Source: HB2-32-21 sp041603535 (GTDB lineage: Bacteria; Pseudomonadota; Gammaproteobacteria; Pseudomonadales; Porticoccaceae). From it: a stretch of DNA of 12,457 bases. The stretch lies in contig JBFIEE010000070.1 of the NCBI GenBank assembly GCA_041603535.1, positions 1-12,457 of the forward strand, written 5' to 3'. Positions 6,533-12,457 of this stretch are shown here, piece after piece. Numbering within the stretch: position 1 is the stretch's first letter; each line of letters begins with the position of its first letter. The notes below the pieces were generated by a model that saw only the letters and a program-made list of their open reading frames with translations, had not been told where the DNA came from and did no database searches. Made by a program: the position numbers and the translations under genes.

Positions 6533-7948
6533 ATGAGAAAAACCAAGATCATCTGCACCATTGGACCCGCAACGAGTGCCGTGGAAATGCTCACGAAGCT
6601 TACCAACGCCGGCATGAATGTGGCGCGCCTGAACATGTCGCATGGTGACCACGATTCTCACGCGACCGTCATTGCGCGTATCAAGGCCCTTAATAAAACC
6701 CTCCACCATCCCGTCGCGCTGCTGGTCGATACACAGGGGCCGGAGATCCGTACTGGCGATCGCAATAATGATCTCAATTTGACCACCGGGGATATTGTAT
6801 CGGTAGTGGCTCGCGGCGCTGAGGATGTAGAAACCAGTTCCATCCAGGTAAACTACGAAGATCTCATTCACGACGTTGAGGTCGGCGACAAGATTACTGT
6901 TGATAACGGCCTGATTAACCTTGAGGTACTCGAAAAAAACTTCCCGGTGATGAAATGCAAAGTTATCGATGGCGGCGTACTAAAAAGCAAAAGTCACGTG
7001 AATTTGCCTGGAATACGCGTGAATTTGCCGTCAATTACCGAAAAAGATAAACGGGACATAAAATTTGCCCTTGATCAGGGCGTTGACTTTATTGCTTTAT
7101 CGTTTGTCCGCAATGAAAGAGATATCGAAGAACTTCGCGCTATTTTAAAAGAAAATAACAGCAATATTAAGATAATTGCCAAAATTGAGGATCAGGAGGG
7201 ACTCACCAACCTCGAAGCGATTATCGCCGCCGCCGACGGCATCATGGTGGCCAGGGGTGACCTCGGTGTTGAGATACCCCTGGAAGTACTGCCCAGGGTT
7301 CAGCGACGCATCGTCCGACAATGCGCAATCCACGGCCAGCGTGTCATCGTCGCCACGCACATGCTGGAATCAATGATTGATAATCCCATGCCGACGCGCG
7401 CGGAAGTCACCGATGTCGCCAATGCGGTGTACGAAGAAGCCGACGCCATCATGTTATCAGCAGAGACCACCATCGGTAAGCATCCGGTACGCTGCGTGGA
7501 GGTACTGGATCGCATCGCCCGCTCCACCGAAAAGAGTCGTGGCCTGTTATTTACCGAAAACTTGATAATGGATACCGATAAACAGCAAATTTCTGCTGCC
7601 GCCGTGAAGCTCGCCGAATCAATCGGTGCCAAAGCCATTATCGTACCGACCAAAACCGGCCGTATGGCCAATTATCTGACCAACTGCCACCCGCAAACAC
7701 CAATAATTTGCGCTTTTACGTTTGAAGAACAAACGCGCCGCCAGCTGGTGTTAAACCGCAATGTGTTGAGCTTCGCTATCGATTACCACTCGGAACCTGA
7801 AAAAATTCTGTCTGAAGCGGCCAAAATGCTGCTGACCCGGGATGAATTTAATGCGCAGGACAAAGTGGTGGTTATTTCCGACACTCTGAGTGGCCCCGGC
7901 ATTGATGCGGTGCAAATTCGTCATCTGGGTGAATTGCAGAAACTCTGA
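6533..7948 (+). CDS. pyk: Pyruvate kinase (PykF-like N-terminal half, divergent C-terminal domain)
   Basis: 471-aa enzyme making pyruvate and ATP from phosphoenolpyruvate and ADP, the last step of glycolysis. Motifs: KIICTIGPAT (5-14), R32 and ARLNMSHG (31-38), DTQGPEIRTG (66-75), catalytic KIED with K217 and metal ligand E219, MVARGDLGVEIP (238-249, metal ligand D243), T275 in VATHMLESM, PTRAEVTDVANAV (287-299), and LSAETTIGKHPV. The (beta/alpha)8 barrel, B domain (about 70-165) and C domain (about 345-471) are all present. The C-terminus ends VVVISDTLSGPGIDAVQIR rather than in the S-G-x-x-x-P-S-G-T-T-N-T pattern of E. coli PykF, so fructose-1,6-bisphosphate control cannot be assumed. It lies 10 bp behind the 5-FCL gene, probably in the same transcript, and convergent with ilvA. 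Only a weak AGAG-type ribosome site lies ahead of the ATG. Confidence 0.95.
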   Translation: MRKTKIICTIGPATSAVEMLTKLTNAGMNVARLNMSHGDHDSHATVIARIKALNKTLHHPVALLVDTQGPEIRTGDRNNDLNLTTGDIVSVVARGAEDVETSSIQVNYEDLIHDVEVGDKITVDNGLINLEVLEKNFPVMKCKVIDGGVLKSKSHVNLPGIRVNLPSITEKDKRDIKFALDQGVDFIALSFVRNERDIEELRAILKENNSNIKIIAKIEDQEGLTNLEAIIAAADGIMVARGDLGVEIPLEVLPRVQRRIVRQCAIHGQRVIVATHMLESMIDNPMPTRAEVTDVANAVYEEADAIMLSAETTIGKHPVRCVEVLDRIARSTEKSRGLLFTENLIMDTDKQQISAAAVKLAESIGAKAIIVPTKTGRMANYLTNCHPQTPIICAFTFEEQTRRQLVLNRNVLSFAIDYHSEPEKILSEAAKMLLTRDEFNAQDKVVVISDTLSGPGIDAVQIRHLGELQKL

Positions 7949-7954
7949 CTCGCG

Positions 7955-7967
7955 GCCCGCGCCGGGC
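7955..7967. terminator. Possible GC hairpin between convergent pyk and ilvA
   Basis: GCCCG-CGC-CGGGC forms a perfect 5-bp stem with a 3-base loop in the 37-base gap between the two stop codons. There is no T-run on either side, so it is at best a weak, possibly bidirectional, pause or terminator. Confidence 0.25.
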
Positions 7968-7985
7968 AGTGAAAGCCGCCCATCG

Positions 7986-9497
7986 CTAACTCAGGAAAAA
8001 CTGGTAAGCCTTGTTATCGGTTTCCTGTCGGTATCGATAATTCATCGAATCCAGAAAGATTGGCACCTCACCCCGCGCTTCCACCGGGACCTGCAAACCG
8101 ACCAGTACTCGACCATAGGCAGCACCGTGATTACGATAATGAAACATGGAAATATTCCACCTGCCGCCTAATTTACCCAAAAAGTTCGACAGCGCACCAG
8201 GCCGTTCGGGAAATTCAAACCGATAGACAACTTCATCGTCAATCTCCGGCGCGCGACCGCCCACCATGTGGCGAATATGCAGTTTGGCCATTTCATTTTC
8301 AGTCATATCCGCCACCGGATAGCCCCGCTCCCGCAGCTCACCAACTAAATTCTCCCGATCCACATCGGAGCCCACCTGGATACCCACAAATATGTGGGCC
8401 TCGCGGTTATCGGCATAGCGGTAGTTGAACTCGGTGACCATACGCTGACTGAGCGCGCGACAAAACTTTCTGAAGCTGCCAGGTTTTTCAGGAATGGTGA
8501 CCGCGATGATGGCCTCTTTTTTCTCACCGATTTCCGTGCGTTCAGAAATGTAGCGCAAGCGATCAAAATTGATGTTCGCACCACTATCAATGGCCAGCAG
8601 GGTGTTACCTTTACAACCTGTTTGCTGTACGTACTTTTTTAAGCCGGCAACACTCAATGCGCCCGAGGGTTCGCTAATGGAGCGGGTATCGTCAAAAACA
8701 TCCTTAATGGCAGCGCAAATTTCATCGGTGCTGACAGTGATCACTGCATCCAGTATGCGATGCAGTATGCGAAACGGCTCCTTGCCGACCTGGGCGACGG
8801 CAGTGCCGTCGGCAAACAGACCAACCTCACTCAGGCGAACACGACGTCCCGCAGCCATTGCCGCGGCCAGACAGGCCGCGTCTTCGGATTCTACAGCGAT
8901 AATTTTTATTTCCGGGCGCACATACTTCACATAGGCAGCAATACCAGCGCACAGGCCACCGCCGCCTACCGGCACAAAAATAGCGTCGAGCCGACCGGGA
9001 TGCTGACGAAGAATTTCTACCGCAATCGTGCCCTGCCCCGCGATTACATCGGGGTCATCAAATGGGTGGATATAAACCAGGCCTTTTTGTTCCACCATCT
9101 TATTGGCATGTAGCGATGCGGCATCGTAGGTATCACCATGTAGCACCACGCGTGCGCCATAGGCACGGACCGCATCGATTTTGATTTGCGGGGTGGTACG
9201 CGGCATGACGATAGTCGCTTTCACCGACATTTTTTTTGCTGCCAGCGCCAGGCCCTGGGCATGATTTCCTGCCGAAGCGGTGACCACACCCCGGGCTTTC
9301 TCCGCATCAGTTAACTTCAACATTTTGTTGTAAGCACCGCGCAACTTGAAGGAAAAAACGGGCTGCAGGTCCTCACGCTTGAGCAACACCTGATTATCCA
9401 GGCGCGCTGACAACAACGGTGCATCGTCGATCGGCGTTTCTTCGGCAAGATCATAAATACGCGCATCAAGTATGCGCTTTACATAGGATTTAGGCAT
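7986..9497 (-). CDS. ilvA: Threonine ammonia-lyase, biosynthetic
   Basis: PLP enzyme deaminating L-threonine to 2-oxobutanoate, first step of isoleucine synthesis; 503 aa against 514 in E. coli. The catalytic domain covers about 1-320: PLP lysine K51 in PVFSFKLRGAYN, TASAGNHAQG at 73-82, phosphate-binding PVGGGGLCAG around 176-185, EPSGAL at 276-281, and S305 in DSGANINFDRLR. Two ACT-like regulatory domains follow (about 328-400 and 423-495), each with its own repeat (TIPEKPGSFRKF and EFPERPGALSNF). This is the isoleucine-inhibited biosynthetic type, not the short catabolic one. ATG at 9497 aligns with family starts (YVKRILDARIYD); the Shine-Dalgarno is poor. It is divergent from rpiA, a pairing common in gammaproteobacteria. 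A 10-base sequence is tandemly repeated at 8751-8772, giving RILHRILD. Confidence 0.95.
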   Translation of the reverse strand: MPKSYVKRILDARIYDLAEETPIDDAPLLSARLDNQVLLKREDLQPVFSFKLRGAYNKMLKLTDAEKARGVVTASAGNHAQGLALAAKKMSVKATIVMPRTTPQIKIDAVRAYGARVVLHGDTYDAASLHANKMVEQKGLVYIHPFDDPDVIAGQGTIAVEILRQHPGRLDAIFVPVGGGGLCAGIAAYVKYVRPEIKIIAVESEDAACLAAAMAAGRRVRLSEVGLFADGTAVAQVGKEPFRILHRILDAVITVSTDEICAAIKDVFDDTRSISEPSGALSVAGLKKYVQQTGCKGNTLLAIDSGANINFDRLRYISERTEIGEKKEAIIAVTIPEKPGSFRKFCRALSQRMVTEFNYRYADNREAHIFVGIQVGSDVDRENLVGELRERGYPVADMTENEMAKLHIRHMVGGRAPEIDDEVVYRFEFPERPGALSNFLGKLGGRWNISMFHYRNHGAAYGRVLVGLQVPVEARGEVPIFLDSMNYRYRQETDNKAYQFFLS

Positions 9498-9597
9498 TTC
9501 AGGAATTTAATCCGCGCTTTTTATAAAGAGCCGCCATGTTAAATTTTGTACAGCAATAACACCAGCGGCGGCTGAATAATCCAGAGCTTCCAGGGCG

Positions 9598-9626
9598 GTT
9601 TCAGTCTGCTTGAGCTGACGTATAAT
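9598..9626 (+). promoter_or_regulatory. Putative rpiA promoter
   Basis: A perfect TATAAT at 9621-9626 lies 25 bases ahead of the rpiA ATG. At 17-bp spacing the -35 is a weak GTTTCA (9598-9603). The weak -35 together with the inverted repeat around the -10 suggests a regulated promoter. AAAGGG at 9639-9644 is a good Shine-Dalgarno. Confidence 0.55.
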
Positions 9627-9636
9627 GCCAGCTCAA
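9610..9636. repeat. Perfect 8-bp inverted repeat straddling the rpiA -10 box
   Basis: TTGAGCTG at 9610-9617 and CAGCTCAA at 9629-9636 are exact reverse complements with an 11-base spacer that contains the TATAAT at 9621-9626. A second pair, TCTGC (9605-9609) and GCAGA (9644-9648), lies just outside. The geometry fits an operator for a dimeric repressor that would block RNA polymerase; if transcripts from upstream cross it, it could also form an RNA hairpin near the rpiA ribosome site. Confidence 0.6.
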
Positions 9637-9650
9637 CTAAAGGGCAGATC

Positions 9651-10334
9651 ATGATGCAGGAAAAACTCAAGCAAGCAGTTGCCCAGGCAGCCGTCGAGTA
9701 CACATTGCAACACCTGGATTTTGATGACGTTCTTGGCGTCGGCACCGGCTCTACCTGCAATTACTTCATCGACCTGCTGGCCAACCATAAGGGCAGAATC
9801 GCCGGCACCGTAGCCAGCTCGGAAGCAACGGCAGAGCGCCTACGCGCCCACGGCATACCGGTCCACAACCTGAACAGTGTGGATAGCGTACAACTTTATG
9901 TCGATGGGGCGGACGAAGTGAACCCCCGCCTGGAGCTGATCAAGGGCGGCGGCGGCGCTCTGACCCGGGAGAAAATCGTCGCCGCCGTGGCCAGGACGTT
10001 TATCTGCATTGCCGATCACACCAAATACGTCGATCACCTGGGGACGTTTCCCCTGCCGATAGAGGTGATTCCTATGGCGAGAAGCCACGTCGCCAGGACA
10101 ATTATCAAGCTCGGTGGTGAGCCCGTCTACCGGGACAATTTCGTCACTGATAATGGCAATATTATTCTCGACGTTCATGGCCTGGCGCCCATTGGCTCGC
10201 CCCGCGCACTGGAGGAAAAACTCAACAGCATCGTCGGCGTAGTATGTAACGGATTATTTGCCCTGCGTCCGGCTGACACACTATTATTAGCAACACCCGG
10301 TGGCGTGGAAACCCGCTCCCCGACGAAGCTCTAG
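9651..10334 (+). CDS. rpiA: Ribose-5-phosphate isomerase A
   Basis: Interconverts ribose 5-phosphate and ribulose 5-phosphate in the pentose phosphate pathway; 227 aa, cytosolic. Motifs: GVGTGSTCNYFID (29-41), SSEATAERLRAHGI (56-69), YVDGADEVNP (83-92, D85 and D88 correspond to E. coli D81 and D84), KGGGGALTREK with K98 and E107, and HLGTFPLPIEVIPMA. All catalytic residues known from E. coli RpiA are present. Start at the ATG 9651-9653, with a second ATG directly after it (9654) that would also fit AAAGGG at 9639-9644. The nitroreductase gene follows 8 bp downstream, so the two are probably co-transcribed. Confidence 0.96.
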   Translation: MMQEKLKQAVAQAAVEYTLQHLDFDDVLGVGTGSTCNYFIDLLANHKGRIAGTVASSEATAERLRAHGIPVHNLNSVDSVQLYVDGADEVNPRLELIKGGGGALTREKIVAAVARTFICIADHTKYVDHLGTFPLPIEVIPMARSHVARTIIKLGGEPVYRDNFVTDNGNIILDVHGLAPIGSPRALEEKLNSIVGVVCNGLFALRPADTLLLATPGGVETRSPTKL

Positions 10335-10342
10335 TACCTCTC

Positions 10343-11029
10343 ATGGAAATTCTCGAAGCTGTTGTAACGCGAATCTCAGCCCGCGCGTTTCTCAAAACAC
10401 CCATCGACCGCGCCATCGTCCATAAAATTCTCGATCACGCGCGCCTGGCACCCTCGGGTAGCAACATGCAACCGTGGCATATACACGCTGTTACCGGCCA
10501 GGTTCGTGACCAGCTGATAAATAAAGCGCTGGCCTACGCCGCCGCGAACCCGATCGGCAGCGACCGGGCAGAGTATCAATCGGCGCCAGAAAAATTTGCG
10601 AAACCCTACAAATCACGACGCTTCGAATGTGGCATGGCGCTGTATTCGGCGCTGGGCATAGAACGCAAGGACAGGGCTGCACGGGAACAACAGCTGCTAC
10701 AGAATTTTTATTTTTTTGGCGCCCCCGTCGGCTTGATTTTCTCCATCCACAGAACACTGCTGCCCGGCCAGCTGGGTGATCTGGGTATTATTATGGGTAA
10801 CATTATGCTGCTCGCCAGAGAGTATGGTTTACACACCTGCGCCCAGGGCTTTTGGCAGGATGTGCAACCGGCCATACGCGAGGTGCTGGATATTCCCGAA
10901 GAATATTACATCTACAACGGCATGGCCCTGGGGTTTCTTGATGCAGAACATCCAGCCAACAAGGTCGATCCAGGCCGCGCGCGGGTGGAACAATTTGCCG
11001 AATTCCACGGCTTCAGTGAATCTGACTAA
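10343..11029 (+). CDS. Nitroreductase family FMN-dependent oxidoreductase
   Basis: 228-aa flavoprotein of the nitroreductase superfamily, expected to be a cytosolic FMN homodimer using NAD(P)H; the natural substrate is unknown. Visible marks: N-terminal FMN-phosphate contact RISARAFLKTPID (10-22), ARLAPSGSNMQPWHI (33-47), GAPVGLIFSIHR near 126-137, a PGQLGDLGIIMGNIMLLARE segment near 141-160 (family pattern G-x-x-x-D-L-G), HTCAQGFW (163-170), and the C-terminal GMALGFLDAEHPANKV plus EFHGF. This resembles the group of nitroreductases ending in F-x-x-F-H-G-F. The gene sits 8 bp behind rpiA with no recognisable promoter between, so they probably form one transcript, and it converges with the glutaredoxin gene over an 18-bp gap. 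Confidence 0.88.
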   Translation: MEILEAVVTRISARAFLKTPIDRAIVHKILDHARLAPSGSNMQPWHIHAVTGQVRDQLINKALAYAAANPIGSDRAEYQSAPEKFAKPYKSRRFECGMALYSALGIERKDRAAREQQLLQNFYFFGAPVGLIFSIHRTLLPGQLGDLGIIMGNIMLLAREYGLHTCAQGFWQDVQPAIREVLDIPEEYYIYNGMALGFLDAEHPANKVDPGRARVEQFAEFHGFSESD

Positions 11030-11047
11030 CGCAAAACTCAGTCGCGT

Positions 11048-11557
11048 TTAACGTGGATAAAGTTGCCGGAATCGATCCGCGCTAAAACCGTCCATACGCT
11101 GCTTGCCGACAAAAATAATTGGCACGCCACGGGCCCTGAGACGGGCATAGTCCTGCCGCCCGCGTTCCGACTGCTCAATGTCATATTCCCGAAAAGGGAT
11201 GTTGTTGGCCTGGAAATACTGCCGGGCTTTCTTGCATATGCCGCACCATACGGCACTGTACATAACGACCGGTTGTTTTTTATTATTAGCTGCGTCTTCC
11301 TGAGCCTGCTGTACGGTTTGCAGAAAGTCTGATACCGAAACCTCAACACCCTGGTAGGTATTTATGTCCGGCTCCAGGGCTATTTTCTCCGCGCCGTCCG
11401 CACCCCCTCGCTGCGGGGCCTTGTCACTAAACTGCACCCCACCCTGCTCATCGACGCTTTTGTAAATCTCCATCGCGCCTGGAGACACACCCAGGCCCAG
11501 ACCAGCAAAAAATACCAGGGCTACCCGTGCAACGCGCCGCCAAAAGCAATTGTCCAT
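11048..11557 (-). CDS. Exported DUF4124-glutaredoxin fusion protein
   Basis: 169-aa protein in three parts. Residues 1-29 look like a Sec signal peptide (RR, then VALVFFAGLGLGV, with a possible cleavage after SPGA). Residues 30-61 resemble a DUF4124 module (EIYKSVDEQGGVQFSDKAP). Residues 96-169 form a glutaredoxin/thioredoxin-fold domain with the redox pair C105-G-I-C108 (VVMYSAVWCGICKKA) and the cis-proline in RGVPIIFVG (P146). The likely role is thiol-disulfide chemistry in the cell envelope; substrate unknown. A further cysteine (C4) lies in the signal peptide. ATG at 11557 has a good purine-rich AAGGAAGGGGA ribosome site. DUF4124 plus glutaredoxin fusions are known in gammaproteobacteria. 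Confidence 0.85.
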   Translation of the reverse strand: MDNCFWRRVARVALVFFAGLGLGVSPGAMEIYKSVDEQGGVQFSDKAPQRGGADGAEKIALEPDINTYQGVEVSVSDFLQTVQQAQEDAANNKKQPVVMYSAVWCGICKKARQYFQANNIPFREYDIEQSERGRQDYARLRARGVPIIFVGKQRMDGFSADRFRQLYPR

Positions 11558-11700
11558 TCCGGTCCCCTTCCTTACGAAGGGTTAGCTAGCCACAAAAACC
11601 ACTCACGGGCAAACTGCTGCGGTTCAAGACACACTACCCAACAGCGGACCAGGTACCCGTGTGCTCGCCTACGACCGCCGTAGAAGCAGTAAAGCGCGAA

Positions 11701-12177
11701 TCAGTCCTCCACCGCTGCCATATTTTTGCTGTAGATGGTGTACAGATAAACCGGTATCTTGAGTTTACCCAGATGTTTTTCGATCAAGGGCTTAACATCC
11801 CGCCAGTCAAGCCCGCCAACGTCGGTGCCTATTTTCGGAACCGCGAGACTTTTGATCCCTCGTTCTTCAACCAACGCTCCCAGCCGTGCGAGACTGTGAT
11901 CAAGGTTATCCAGGGAGGACGTACCGGACGTGTTGTTGGGTGCGCCTCGGGTAATCAGGTTAATCACATCCACCCCGTCGGCATTTTTCCACGCCCACAG
12001 ATCGCCCGGCTGTAATTTGCTGTTGCAGCAACACTGTTTAAAATCGTCCTCAATACCAGGCCACTTTTCTTTGACAGAAGAGGCCAGTCCCTGCGAAAAG
12101 TCTTCATTATTCGCAATACCCTGAACAATGGCGCCCGCCTGGCTCAACAATATGTTCCCGTAAACTTCTTTGATCAT
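11701..12177 (-). CDS. Macrodomain protein, ALC1-like/DarG-type
   Basis: 158-aa stand-alone macrodomain, expected to bind or hydrolyse ADP-ribose or its conjugates. Features: N-terminal VYGNILLSQAGAIVQGIAN (5-23, the first strand and ligand-binding asparagine loop), the helix DFSQGLASSVKEKWPG, LQPGDLW (55-61), VINLITR (71-77), a Gly/Ser/Thr loop at 81-88, and the second ligand loop AVPKIGTDVGGLDWRDVKPLIE (112-133, here broken as AVPKIGTDV plus GGLDWRDVKPLIE). GGLDW-x-x-V-K-P-L-I-E is typical of DarG antitoxin and related TARG1-like macrodomains. R77 replaces the lysine important for DNA/protein de-ADP-ribosylation in DarG and TARG1. Three consecutive cysteines stand at 49-51. DarG's C-terminal extension is absent and no DarT is seen. 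ATG at 12177 with GTAGGA ahead; it overlaps the stop of an upstream ORF as ATGA. Confidence 0.85.
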   Translation of the reverse strand: MIKEVYGNILLSQAGAIVQGIANNEDFSQGLASSVKEKWPGIEDDFKQCCCNSKLQPGDLWAWKNADGVDVINLITRGAPNNTSGTSSLDNLDHSLARLGALVEERGIKSLAVPKIGTDVGGLDWRDVKPLIEKHLGKLKIPVYLYTIYSKNMAAVED

Positions 12178-12311
12178 TTTCCTACCCTCACCGTTTTCTG
12201 ATCTGCGCCGCGTGACCTGTTGATTGTCAGGCGGGCAAGGGCATTTAACAATTGATGCAAATCAGTAAACGTTACGCCATCTTCACGAACAACGAGTGCC
12301 GATTTGGCCAT
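12174..12311 (-). CDS. Short unrecognised ORF coupled to the macrodomain gene
   Basis: 45-aa ORF starting MAKSALVVREDGV and ending KTVRVGK; its TGA overlaps the macrodomain ATG as ATGA, a classic sign of translational coupling. The middle (FTDLHQLLNALARLTI) looks helical and amphipathic; the end is basic. I do not recognise the family. The start has no good Shine-Dalgarno, and an in-frame TGA lies two codons upstream, so the ORF may be the 3' part of a longer gene broken by a one-base change in the A5 run just ahead (see findings). It may be a genuine small partner, a remnant, or chance. Confidence 0.4.
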   Translation of the reverse strand: MAKSALVVREDGVTFTDLHQLLNALARLTINRSRGADQKTVRVGK

Positions 12312-12393
12312 TTTTCAAATCAGCATGTTCCAATATCCCAATGTCAGGCAGCTGATACTGCCCAGTGATCTTTCGCCAGTTGATTTGTTGCAC
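12283..12393 (-). other. Short protein-like frame upstream, possible 5' part of the same gene
   Basis: 36-codon frame from a GTG at 12393-12391, containing INWRKITGQYQLPDIGILE and HADLKNGQIG. It overlaps the 45-aa ORF by 29 bases in another frame. Composition is protein-like and it has no recognised family. Deleting one base of the A5 run at about 12312-12316 would fuse it in frame to the downstream ORF, giving roughly 75 residues. Could be chance. Confidence 0.25.
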
Positions 12394-12457
12394 TCTGCCA
12401 CGTCATCATATTTCAGGCACTTACTGTATTTATAAGGCTTAGGACGGTTACAATTAC

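Noticed and set aside
11558..11700. Possible tRNA-like GGTTCAA sequence and a small CTACG-N5-CGTAG hairpin (11669-11683)
   Set aside because: No matching T-stem, acceptor or anticodon arms are present. The hairpin lacks a T-run, so it is not a convincing terminator for the macrodomain gene.
11701..12177. Full DarTG toxin-antitoxin system
   Set aside because: No DarT-like ADP-ribosyltransferase is seen upstream within the window and the macrodomain lacks the DarG C-terminal region; the gene beyond the right edge is unknown.
12427..12453. Promoter for the macrodomain operon (minus strand, TTGTAA and TATAAA-like boxes)
   Set aside because: Spacing is only 13-15 bp and the -35 touches the window edge; too weak to list as a feature.
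1..12457. CRISPR arrays, insertion sequences, integrases or prophage genes
   Set aside because: No regularly spaced repeats, transposase motifs or phage proteins were seen on either strand; the gene order is that of core chromosome.

Overview
This window looks like a chromosomal core region of a gammaproteobacterium. The order gcvT - ubiI(visC) - ubiH - pepP - ygfB on one strand, divergent from a zapB-like gene, zapA, 6S RNA and a 5-formyltetrahydrofolate cyclo-ligase gene, is the classical gammaproteobacterial arrangement known from Escherichia coli and Pseudomonas. The adjacent ilvA/rpiA divergent pair is also common in non-enteric gammaproteobacteria. The sequence alone does not settle the genus; a marine or environmental lineage is only a guess.

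Layout. Bases 1-186 hold the start of gcvT (minus strand), cut by the window edge, followed by a 294-base gap with a perfect 7-bp inverted repeat. Bases 481-4897 are a tight minus-strand operon read right to left: ygfB, pepP, ubiH, ubiI (65-bp gap, 10-bp gap, 8-bp overlap). UbiH and UbiI are FAD hydroxylases of aerobic ubiquinone biosynthesis. Bases 4898-5059 are a divergent control region with a good sigma70-type promoter facing right. Bases 5060-7948 run on the plus strand: zapB-like coiled-coil gene, zapA (TTG start), 6S RNA (ssrS) with its own TATAAT promoter, the 5-FCL gene, and a pyruvate kinase gene only 10 bp behind it. Then comes ilvA (minus, convergent with pyk), a divergent control region, and rpiA plus a nitroreductase gene (plus, 8 bp apart). 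A secreted DUF4124-glutaredoxin protein (minus) converges on the nitroreductase. At the right edge, on the minus strand, a single-domain DarG/TARG1-like macrodomain gene is preceded by a tiny ATGA-coupled ORF.

How it fits together. Most of the window is housekeeping: ubiquinone synthesis, division-ring assembly, RNA polymerase regulation by 6S RNA, folate, glycolysis, isoleucine and pentose phosphate metabolism. The points that stand out are: an inverted repeat exactly straddling the -10 box of rpiA; a UbiH whose usual FAD-contact acidic residues are replaced; a PykF-like pyruvate kinase with an unusual C-terminus placed behind ssrS and ygfA; and the macrodomain gene with its unrecognised short upstream ORFs, which may be a frameshifted partner gene and is the least explained part of the window. 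I see no transposase, CRISPR array, tRNA or prophage gene.
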